Assembly: GCA_964386005.1 (NCBI GenBank)
Contig: CAYLSB010000009.1
Coordinates: forward strand, 1-64,000
Reading direction: 5' to 3'
Length of the DNA: 64,000 nt
Source: FEN-1350 sp964386005
Lineage (GTDB): Bacteria > Planctomycetota > Phycisphaerae > Sedimentisphaerales > Anaerohalosphaeraceae
Made by a program: the position numbers and the translations under genes. The notes under the pieces were generated by a model. The model searched no databases, was not told the DNA's origin, and saw only the letters and a list, made by a program, of their open reading frames with translations. How positions within the stretch are numbered: the first letter of the stretch is position 1; every line of letters starts with the position of its first letter. Shown in pieces: positions 54,092 through 61,345 of the stretch.

Positions 54092-55203
54092 CAGGGATTG
54101 ACCGGCATCACGATATACAAAAAGTGGCTTCCGGAACGGATCATGCCCGGACGATCCGCTTCGCCCAGATGCAACTCAAAGGAGTCTTCCCGAATCACTT
54201 TCAGCACATCGATCAGAAAATGGGGATTAAAGCCGATCTCCATCGAAGGGCCATTGTATTCGACCGCCATTTCGATCTGAGCGTCGCCGGTTTCGGGCGC
54301 CCGGCCCGAGAATATCATAGACCCGTTCTCCAGACTCAATCGTATGCCCTTGGAATCCTCGCTGGCCAGCAACGCGGCGCGCCGAACGGCGCTGAGGGTC
54401 GCCTCCGTGGACAAGACAAGACGTTTATCATATTCTTTGGGAATAATATCTTCGTATTTGGGAAAATTCCCTTCCACAAGATTGGAACTGACCACCGCGG
54501 CGCCGCAGGCCAGAACGATCTGATTATGGATGAATCGCACCGCCACTGTGGCGGCGGCATCGGGAGCGGGAACTCGATCCAGTAACGTCATCGTCTTGGC
54601 CGGAACGATAAGCCGGCCGCCGGGCAGCTCGGTCTTCGGCGCCGCTTCCAGCGCGAGGGTACATCGCGCCAGTCGTCTTCCGTCCGTGGCAACCATCGTC
54701 AGTTTCTTTCCCTGAACCTCCCACAGAATGCCGTTCAGGGCATAGCGGGTACTCTCCCTGGCGGCCGCAAATACCGTTTGCTCGATCCCCTCCTGAAGCC
54801 GGTCCAGCTTGATCGAAAGGTCCCCTTCTCCTTCCATATCCGGCACCGGCGGAAATTGTTCGGGATCGTGTCCATAAATCGTGAAATGGCTGTCCGCGCC
54901 GCGAATCAGAATGGATGCGTCCGTCGATTCGATCTCCACGACCTCATCCAGACTCTCGCGAATGATCGAGGCGAATTTGTCCGCCGGGATCACCGCTTCG
55001 CCCGGATTGACCACCTCCACCTGCGCCACGCTGTACAGAATCCCGACTTCCAGGTCCGTGGCCGATAGACGCACTTCGTCCCCCTTGGCGGTCATTCGAA
55101 GGCACTGCAAAACCGCCTTCGGGGTCCTCGATGGAATAATGCTCGTGACCAAACCCAGGGCCTCCTGCAAAGAGGCACGATTGAATTTTACCTTCATAGC
55201 CAC
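54091..55203 (-). CDS. dnaN: DNA polymerase III beta sliding clamp
   Basis: The 370-residue protein has the three repeated clamp domains; identifiable motifs are RLSATDLEVGI, YALNGILWEVQGKKLTMVATDG (shown in part) and NPHFLIDVLKVI, with a C-terminal FLYIVMPVNP, the usual end of DnaN. A GAGGT ribosome site stands 5 nt before ATG 55203. It forms the ring that holds polymerase on DNA. It heads the dnaN-dciA-gyrB operon; the DnaA-box region lies immediately upstream. Confidence 0.95.
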   Translation of the reverse strand: MAMKVKFNRASLQEALGLVTSIIPSRTPKAVLQCLRMTAKGDEVRLSATDLEVGILYSVAQVEVVNPGEAVIPADKFASIIRESLDEVVEIESTDASILIRGADSHFTIYGHDPEQFPPVPDMEGEGDLSIKLDRLQEGIEQTVFAAARESTRYALNGILWEVQGKKLTMVATDGRRLARCTLALEAAPKTELPGGRLIVPAKTMTLLDRVPAPDAAATVAVRFIHNQIVLACGAAVVSSNLVEGNFPKYEDIIPKEYDKRLVLSTEATLSAVRRAALLASEDSKGIRLSLENGSMIFSGRAPETGDAQIEMAVEYNGPSMEIGFNPHFLIDVLKVIREDSFELHLGEADRPGMIRSGSHFLYIVMPVNP

Positions 55204-55714
55204 CTCGATCCAATTTCAATAATGTTTATCTGTTTCTTAATTAAAGCCGTCCATACAGGACCGCTTATAGAACCTATAATGTACTCCATTTCTTCATCGA
55301 TGAAAAGACCTTTTGCCCCGTGGAAAACAAAATATCCCCGACATGTCCGATCCCCGCTGTTGCCACGAAAAATCCGAATGGTGCGACAACCTCTCTGGTT
55401 ACAGTCCTCCCCAATTTATAAAGGTAAGATAAAAAGGAATTACTATCCGTAGTCATATACCCTGTGATTCTGTTGGATGCTCGAACCACCTTCAAACATA
55501 AACGATTGCCTCAGCGGAACTTATCCCGTAATAGACCCGGCTCCGAGGTGTGGATAACCTGTTGCACAATCTGTTTGGGTCGCCCCTGTTGTGTGGAATA
55601 CCCGGATATCAATACTGAAAAGGGAACAATTATATACAATCAGCAACACTCGTAACAACGCATCTCACAGGATATCCACAATGGGTTTTGGCGTGAATTT
55701 CGCGGGTCCAAACT
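55204..55714. other. Candidate origin region upstream of dnaN
   Basis: About 510 nt without a gene, beside dnaN-dciA-gyrB. A perfect DnaA box (TGTGGATAA) is at 55549-55557. A one-mismatch box (ATATCCACA) is at 55671-55679 and a weaker one (TGTGGAATA) at 55592-55600. AT-rich patches (about 55205-55250 and 55415-55460) could unwind. This is consistent with oriC, but three boxes are few and dnaA is not adjacent. Confidence 0.45.
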
Positions 55715-57664
55715 CTACCGAATGCGAAATTCGTATGCCCGGTAGAGGCGATCGAGCTCCTGTTTCTGTTGCTCGTATTCCTTTTGCAGTTCGGCGAAAA
55801 GGGCGGGATTCTGATACACCTTGGCCTCGCCGAATTGTTCATGAGCTTGGTTATGTTTTTCTTCGAGTTCCATGATCATTCCCTCGAGCTGCTCAACGGT
55901 GTATCGATTGTACACTTTTAATTCCGAAGGAGCGATGGCTCGCTGCTTATCCGGAGAAGGCGAACGGCGTTTCGGCTTACGTTCCGACTCGACCGTCTTA
56001 TCGGATGCCTCTCGTTCCATTCGTTGCGCGGATTGATCGGCGTACTGCGTGTACGGCCGATCTCCCTGGATGAATTCCGTTTTGTTTCGACCGTTTCCGC
56101 CGCCCCCGATCACCAATAGCCGTTTGGCGATGCGATCCAAAAAATAACGGTCGTGGCTGACAACGAGGACCGCACCCGGAAAATCCACAAGGGCCTCTTC
56201 CAGCGCTTCTCGACTGGGAATATCCAGATGGTTGGTGGGCTCGTCCAAAACCAGCAAATCCGGTTCCGACAGAACAAGCCGGCAAAGCATCAGGCGATTT
56301 TGCTGGCCGCCGCTGAGGTCGGACGTTTTCTTGAATACGTCGTCTCCGCTGAAAAGAAACGAACCCAGGACGCCGCGGATTTTTTCGACGGACAAGTCCG
56401 GCCGGAGAGCACAGACCTCCTCCAGCACCGTTTTGCCCGAATCCAACACATCGGCCTGCTGATCCAGATAGCCGACTTTCGCCGTCGGCGCAATCCGTAT
56501 GGTTCCCTCCGACGGCTCCACATGCCCAAGGGCCATGCGAAGCAGGGTACTCTTGCCGGTTCCGTTCGGACCGGTTATCCCAAGCCGCTGACCGTACAAG
56601 AGGTCAAAGGTCAAATGCCGAAACAATTCGGAAGCGCCGAAGGATTTGCCGAGGTCCTCGCATCGAACGGCCAGTTCGCTGCGATTGTTCCCGGAGCGAA
56701 ATTGGAAATCGATCGTCTTTGATCCGGACGGCTTTTCCAAAAACGTCGGATTGTCTTTTAACAGCTTCTCCAGCCGGGTCTTTCTGCCTCGCGCCGTCTT
56801 TCGCATCCCCTCCTGGTCCTTGTTGCGGGCGATAAAGTCCAGAGTTCGCTCGACCATCTCGACGCGCTGTTCATATTCCCGCTGCTGTTGGAGCTGAACC
56901 GTCTTTTTGGTTTCCATATACGTGCTGTAGTTGCCGCGCCACACCCTGGCTTTCTTTCGTTCCACTTCGACAATCTTGCAGGCGATTCGGTCCAATAGAT
57001 AACGGTCATGGCTGATCACCACGGCGGCGCCTTTGAATCCTCGAAGGAATTTTTCCAGCCACACGGTCCCGGCCAGATCCAGATGGTTGGTGGGTTCGTC
57101 CAGCAGAAGGAGGTCGGCCTCCTTCATGAGCACCTGAGCCAGGCCAAGGCGAGAAAGCTGGCCGCCGCTGAGGGCCGAGGTTTTCAGGGCAAGCAGTTCC
57201 TCGTCCAGACCGACACCGGCCAGCGTGGTCCTCATTCTCGCCTCGCAGAGATATCCCCCCTGAATTTCGAACGTCTGGTGTAAACGGTCATATTCCCGCA
57301 ACAATGACTCGTATTCGCGGCCTTCGTGCGCGGTATGTTCCAGCCGCTCCGACAGCTCCACAAGCCGACGTTCCATGGAAAGAATCTCGTCCAATCCCAG
57401 GAACATCTGTTCCAGGACCGTGAGTCGGCCGTCAAAAACCGGCTCTTGCGGCAGATAATTCATCCGAAGACCCTTCTGCCGGTTCACCTCGCCCATGTCC
57501 GGCGGTTCCTGCCCGAGAATCAGCCGCAAAACGGTCGTCTTGCCGCAGCCGTTGGGACCCACCATTCCCACGATCTCCCCGGGATGCAATTCCAGGTCAA
57601 GCCCGTCCAGCACCACGTCCGGGCCGAATGATTTATGTATGTTGTGCAGCGCAACGATCGACAT
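55715..57664 (-). CDS. ABC-F family ATPase
   Basis: From ATG 57664 the protein has 649 residues with two ABC domains and no membrane segment. Walker A motifs are GPNGCGKTT and GPNGTGKST; signatures are LSGGQLSRLGLAQ and LSGGQQNRLMLCR, each followed by LLLDEPTNHLD or LVLDEPTNHLD. The linker between domains and the coiled-coil-like C-terminal end (QEYEQQKQELDRLY-like) fit Uup/YdiF-type members. ABC-F proteins act on ribosomes, resolving stalls or giving antibiotic resistance. The exact type cannot be set. The frame extends upstream to 57832 but without signals. Confidence 0.9.
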   Translation of the reverse strand: MSIVALHNIHKSFGPDVVLDGLDLELHPGEIVGMVGPNGCGKTTVLRLILGQEPPDMGEVNRQKGLRMNYLPQEPVFDGRLTVLEQMFLGLDEILSMERRLVELSERLEHTAHEGREYESLLREYDRLHQTFEIQGGYLCEARMRTTLAGVGLDEELLALKTSALSGGQLSRLGLAQVLMKEADLLLLDEPTNHLDLAGTVWLEKFLRGFKGAAVVISHDRYLLDRIACKIVEVERKKARVWRGNYSTYMETKKTVQLQQQREYEQRVEMVERTLDFIARNKDQEGMRKTARGRKTRLEKLLKDNPTFLEKPSGSKTIDFQFRSGNNRSELAVRCEDLGKSFGASELFRHLTFDLLYGQRLGITGPNGTGKSTLLRMALGHVEPSEGTIRIAPTAKVGYLDQQADVLDSGKTVLEEVCALRPDLSVEKIRGVLGSFLFSGDDVFKKTSDLSGGQQNRLMLCRLVLSEPDLLVLDEPTNHLDIPSREALEEALVDFPGAVLVVSHDRYFLDRIAKRLLVIGGGGNGRNKTEFIQGDRPYTQYADQSAQRMEREASDKTVESERKPKRRSPSPDKQRAIAPSELKVYNRYTVEQLEGMIMELEEKHNQAHEQFGEAKVYQNPALFAELQKEYEQQKQELDRLYRAYEFRIR

Positions 57665-57856
57665 GCGGAAAACGAAATCCTTGATACGGTACGATTCGGC
57701 CCGGTCCGGAAAAACCCAGATGACGTTCCGGATTCCACGACGATTCCAAACCCTTATTCTACCCGAATCCTTTCCGGAGATCAACCTCGCCCCGAACGCG
57801 GATCGGGTTGCCCGGAATCGGCGGCGAATCATCTTTCAAAAGCGGCATATTTTGCG

Positions 57857-57886
57857 TTGACATGCCGACCGGAATCGACGTACAAT
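57857..57886 (+). promoter_or_regulatory. Promoter of the lipoprotein-cdaA-cdaR run
   Basis: TTGACA (57857-57862) and TACAAT (57881-57886), 18 nt apart; start near 57893, 56 nt before the lipoprotein ATG. Confidence 0.6.
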
Positions 57887-57948
57887 GATCCGGCCGCCGG
57901 AAGGTCAATTCGTCCGGCAAGAGATAAATCGCATGAACTGAGGAATGT

Positions 57949-58179
57949 ATGAATAGCCAGCGTCTGATGCGAAAAATGGTTGTGGTTCTAACGGTGTTCA
58001 TGGCCGGTTGGTCCATGCTGATCCTTGGTGGTTGCCGTACGGTCGGAGAGTCAACCAGCGAGGTCAACATTCGACATCGGCGAGTGATCGACAACAATTT
58101 TGGACGGGTTCAGGATGATATTGACACCGTCTTCCTGTTGGATCGTCCCAGCCGTCTCAGCGATCAGCCCGTTCGCTGA
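57949..58179 (+). CDS. Small lipoprotein upstream of cdaA
   Basis: The 76-residue protein has a lipoprotein signal ending in LILGGC (Cys29) and a short mature part with charged helix (RHRRVIDNNFGRVQDDID) followed by a Pro/Arg-rich end. TGAGGA precedes ATG 57949. It lies 69 nt before cdaA behind a good promoter, so it is probably real and part of that transcript. I recognise no family. Confidence 0.65.
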   Translation: MNSQRLMRKMVVVLTVFMAGWSMLILGGCRTVGESTSEVNIRHRRVIDNNFGRVQDDIDTVFLLDRPSRLSDQPVR

Positions 58180-58248
58180 AATCCGCGCCGAAACGCAGCC
58201 GTATCCGTCGGACCGGGCCCCAGAGTCCGACCCCAGGGAGGATACGCG

Positions 58249-59100
58249 GTGGATGCCATCCTCGATTTTTTTTATCGTATGAGCCCGCGGGAGCGCTCGG
58301 TGGTCTGTTTCGAGCTGCTTTTCATCGGTTTGTTTGTCTATATCATCCTGTCATTTCTCGAAGGGACCCGCGGAGAACGACTTTTTCGGGGCATCATTTT
58401 CATTCTTCTGGCCGGCAAGGTCATCCTCAATCTGATCGTCCACCGATTCGAAATGGATCGAGTGGCGTATCTGTATAACTGGTTCTTGATCGGCATCCTG
58501 CTGGTGTCGATCGCCGCGTTTCAACCCGAAATCCGCCGTGCCCTGATCCGACTCGGCCAGGCGAAGTTTTTGTCCAGCTCGCCCCAGCAGTTGTCCCGCA
58601 GCGTCGAAGAAATCATCGAAGCCATCCTGTTGCTTTCCGAAACCCGTACCGGCGCGATCATCGTCTTCGAACAGCAGGTCGGGTTGGGCGAATTCGTGGA
58701 AACCGGAGTCCGGCTCGACGCCAAAGTCACGTCCGAATTGCTGCGAACGATCTTTTATCCCGGAACCGCTCTGCACGATATGGCGGTGGTGATCCAGGGC
58801 GATCGAATTGTCGCGGCGCGGGTACAGCTCCCGTTGGTGGAGGGCGATTCGTTTCCCGGCGGCCAGCTCGGCTCCCGGCATCGCGCGGCTCTCGGCGTTA
58901 CCGCCGGATCCGACGCCATCGTCATCGTGGTCAGCGAGGAAACCGGTATCGTCTCCATCGCCCTCAACGGAAACCTGATCCGCAACGTCTCCTCCGATCA
59001 GCTTCGCCGCCACCTCACCACCGCCGTGGTGGACACCACCCCGCTGGTCGAACGACTTCAAAAAACCATGCGGAGCAAACCCGAAACGAAGAATACATAG
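58249..59100 (+). CDS. cdaA: Diadenylate cyclase CdaA
   Basis: The 283-residue protein starts at GTG 58249 with GGGAGG 8 nt upstream. Three membrane helices (about 20-90) precede the DAC domain. Active-site motifs are GTALHDMAVVI, in which the usual DGA reads DMA, and GSRHRAALG (RHR, intact). It condenses two ATP to c-di-AMP at the membrane. The YbbR-domain regulator gene cdaR follows 9 nt later, the same order as in Firmicutes. The Gly to Met change in the first motif should be tested for effect on activity. Confidence 0.92.
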   Translation: MDAILDFFYRMSPRERSVVCFELLFIGLFVYIILSFLEGTRGERLFRGIIFILLAGKVILNLIVHRFEMDRVAYLYNWFLIGILLVSIAAFQPEIRRALIRLGQAKFLSSSPQQLSRSVEEIIEAILLLSETRTGAIIVFEQQVGLGEFVETGVRLDAKVTSELLRTIFYPGTALHDMAVVIQGDRIVAARVQLPLVEGDSFPGGQLGSRHRAALGVTAGSDAIVIVVSEETGIVSIALNGNLIRNVSSDQLRRHLTTAVVDTTPLVERLQKTMRSKPETKNT

Positions 59101-59109
59101 GCCGCCCCC

Positions 59110-60159
59110 GTGTTCGATCGAATTAAAAAATTCACCGCCGTGATCTTCCTGACCATCCTGATCTGGACCTATGCCTACCTGGCTCAGGAAGAATCCATCA
59201 ACCGCATGGCCACGCTCGGTGTCGCCGAGGGCATCCTTTCCGATCTGCAGATTACCTTCGATCGACCCGTCCCCATTACCCTGAATCTGGAGCTGAAAGG
59301 AACCAAATCCAAGATCGCCAATCTGAAGAGACGGCTTCTCGCCGGAGAAAACGACAAAGACAAAGAGCGGTTGAATTTCGTCTATGATCCCGAATCCGAA
59401 AACCATTCTCTTCCCGGCACCTATTCCCTCAATGTCATCGAGTTTCTCGGGAAAAGCGAGAAAATGAAAATTCTCGGCCTTCGGGTCATCGGTTGCGATG
59501 TGCCCAATCTGACGGTGACCATCGAAAAACTTGTGGAAAAACGACTGACGGTCCAATGCGTCGATTCAACCGGAAAAATCCTGCGCCCCGAAACCCTGGA
59601 GCCGGCGATCGTCGCCATGTTTGTCCGGAAGGAATACGACGGCCCCGCCACCATCACGTTGACCCCGCAGCAAGTGGAACTGGCGAGAAAATCCATCGTG
59701 CGCCTGCGACCGTATATCATGCTGGGCAATCAGCAGGTCTTCGCCAAAAATCAGGTCACCGTCAAACTGCCCGCCACGGAAATCCTGCTCCAGTCGCGCC
59801 CTCTTCAGCCGCGCGTCGGTTTGATGATCAGCAAAAACCTGATCGGGAAATGCCAAGTGGAGTTGCTCAACGAAAGCGAATTGACCAGCGTGACCTCGAT
59901 CCTGGCGACCCCGGAGGCCTTTGAGGAATTTGAAAAAATGATGTATCAGGTCCTGGTGGAAATCCGCGATGACGATGTGACGACCGCCGCATCCGAGGGG
60001 ACCAAACGACCCGTGGTCTATAACTTTCCCCGGGCGTTCCTCCGCGGCGGAGAAATCCAACTGGATCCGTCCGTCCCGATCCGACAGGCCCATTTTCGAT
60101 TGATCCCCCTTCCCGCCTCGCCTTCCCCCCCGACCTCCACGACCTCCATCGCCCCGTAA
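59110..60159 (+). CDS. cdaR: YbbR-domain protein, CdaR-like
   Basis: The 349-residue protein starts at GTG 59110. One N-terminal membrane helix (about 8-26, FTAVIFLTILIWTYAYL) is followed by extracytoplasmic YbbR-like domains: strand segments such as RPVPITLNLELKGTKSKIA, VPNLTVTIEKLVEKRLTVQC and LRPRVGL-like parts recur. CdaR modulates CdaA. Its position directly behind cdaA supports this role. The C-terminus is Pro/Ser/Thr-rich. Confidence 0.82.
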   Translation: MFDRIKKFTAVIFLTILIWTYAYLAQEESINRMATLGVAEGILSDLQITFDRPVPITLNLELKGTKSKIANLKRRLLAGENDKDKERLNFVYDPESENHSLPGTYSLNVIEFLGKSEKMKILGLRVIGCDVPNLTVTIEKLVEKRLTVQCVDSTGKILRPETLEPAIVAMFVRKEYDGPATITLTPQQVELARKSIVRLRPYIMLGNQQVFAKNQVTVKLPATEILLQSRPLQPRVGLMISKNLIGKCQVELLNESELTSVTSILATPEAFEEFEKMMYQVLVEIRDDDVTTAASEGTKRPVVYNFPRAFLRGGEIQLDPSVPIRQAHFRLIPLPASPSPPTSTTSIAP

Positions 60160-60182
60160 AAAAAGGTGTCAGGAACCTTTTT
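60160..60182 (-). repeat. Dispersed palindromic repeat, copy at the cdaR stop
   Basis: AAAAAGGT and ACCTTTTT, 8-nt arms around GTCAGGA. It is the reverse orientation of the repeat at 30642-30662 and again abuts a stop codon. The T run lets it terminate plus-strand transcription; its symmetry allows the same for the convergent gene. Confidence 0.65.
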
Positions 60183-60217
60183 CGCCTGGCGAGTAATATC
60201 ATAATGCAATTTCCCGC

Positions 60218-61045
60218 TCATTCCCGGATCAGCGGCACGAACCGCACGGGCATCTTGGATTCCTGACGGAACGTCCCGTCGGCATCCTTGCGGATCAGGA
60301 TCAGATCCTGCCCGCTCCACGTATCGCCGACGGGAATCACCATCCGTCCGCCGGGGCGGAGCTGTTCCTTCAGCGCCGCCGGGATATGATCCGGCGCGCA
60401 CGTGACGATGATGGCGTCGTAGGGAGCGTGTTCGGCCCAGCCGAGGTATCCGTCGCCGACTTTGACGTGAATGGATTCGTACCCGCGTTGCCGCAGAATC
60501 CCGATGGTCCTCTGGGCCAGCGGCCGGACGATCTCGATGGAATACACGTGAGGCGTAAATTCGTTGAGCACCGCCGCCTGATAGCCGGATCCTGTGCCGA
60601 TCTCAAGCACCTTCGCATCGGCTTTGAGGTCGAGGATGTAGGTCATATAAGCCACGATGAACGGCTGCGAAATCGTCTGGTCGTAGCCGATCGGCAACGG
60701 CCTGTCCTGATAGGCATGCGCCTTCTGATCGTCCGTCACGAACCAGTGCCGCGGCACCGCCTCCATCGCCGCCAGGATTTTTTGATCCTGCAGGGCGTAC
60801 AAATCGCGGATGATCCGGACCATCTCCCGTCGTTCTGCGAACCGCTCGTTCGATCGCGGTTTCGACCATGGCGCTTTTTCGATGGCCCCCTCGGGTTGAA
60901 CTTCCAGCGCTGATTCGTTCGCCATTGCTGCTCCTTCCACCGGCCGCGGGTTTTCGATCGGCGGGGCGGCGATGGGTTTGACCCCTTTGCCGCACGACCC
61001 GCCGGCCGCAGCCAGTACCATCATACAAAGAAAAATGCGTTCCAT
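60218..61045 (-). CDS. Exported protein-L-isoaspartate O-methyltransferase family protein
   Basis: The 275-residue protein has a hydrophobic N-terminus (IFLCMMVLAAAGGSC, perhaps lipoprotein-like) and about 60 residues of linker before the methyltransferase domain. That domain has RREMVRIIRD, AVPRHWFV, LPIGYDQTISQPFIVAYM and the SAM motif VLEIGTGSGYQAAVL. It is about 50 residues longer than the cytoplasmic enzyme (37290-37955) because of the signal and linker. SAM is not known outside the cytoplasm, so an exported member is odd. Planctomycetes may retain it in the periplasm or anchored with its domain inside. Confidence 0.82.
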   Translation of the reverse strand: MERIFLCMMVLAAAGGSCGKGVKPIAAPPIENPRPVEGAAMANESALEVQPEGAIEKAPWSKPRSNERFAERREMVRIIRDLYALQDQKILAAMEAVPRHWFVTDDQKAHAYQDRPLPIGYDQTISQPFIVAYMTYILDLKADAKVLEIGTGSGYQAAVLNEFTPHVYSIEIVRPLAQRTIGILRQRGYESIHVKVGDGYLGWAEHAPYDAIIVTCAPDHIPAALKEQLRPGGRMVIPVGDTWSGQDLILIRKDADGTFRQESKMPVRFVPLIRE

Positions 61046-61157
61046 AAATACCCCCTTGCTCTTCGGTTATCGGTTTCTATCCAACAGTACAAAGCCCAAC
61101 TTGTCAATACCTAATCAACATCTTATCGTTCCTCCAATGTCAGGCCCGGTTTGTCCT

Positions 61158-61238
61158 CCGGTAGGGGCGGACGGCGTCCGCCCAAATGAAATGGGGCACA
61201 TGTTCCCGTTCGGAGGGCACACGCCGTGTGCCCCTGCA
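61158..61238. repeat. 81-bp repeat with two hairpins, copy 1
   Basis: It matches 62648-62728 at 78 of 81 positions. It holds two perfect hairpins, GGGCGGAC/GTCCGCCC and GGGCACAC/GTGTGCCC, each with a 3-nt loop. The two copies flank the SUMF1-fold gene in the same orientation. Confidence 0.8.
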
Positions 61239-61345
61239 TTTTCACCAGCGACGAAAGACGAGCGGCCGGCGACTCTTTTGATTTTTCCTTGCATTCCAGC
61301 CCCGATTCTGCGACAATATTTCAAAAGAATAAAAAGGAGCTGGGT

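Noticed and set aside
61226..61345. 40-residue N-terminal extension of the SUMF1-fold protein
   Set aside because: It reads through the 81-bp repeat and has no ribosome site; ATG 61346 has AAGGAG and starts a signal peptide.
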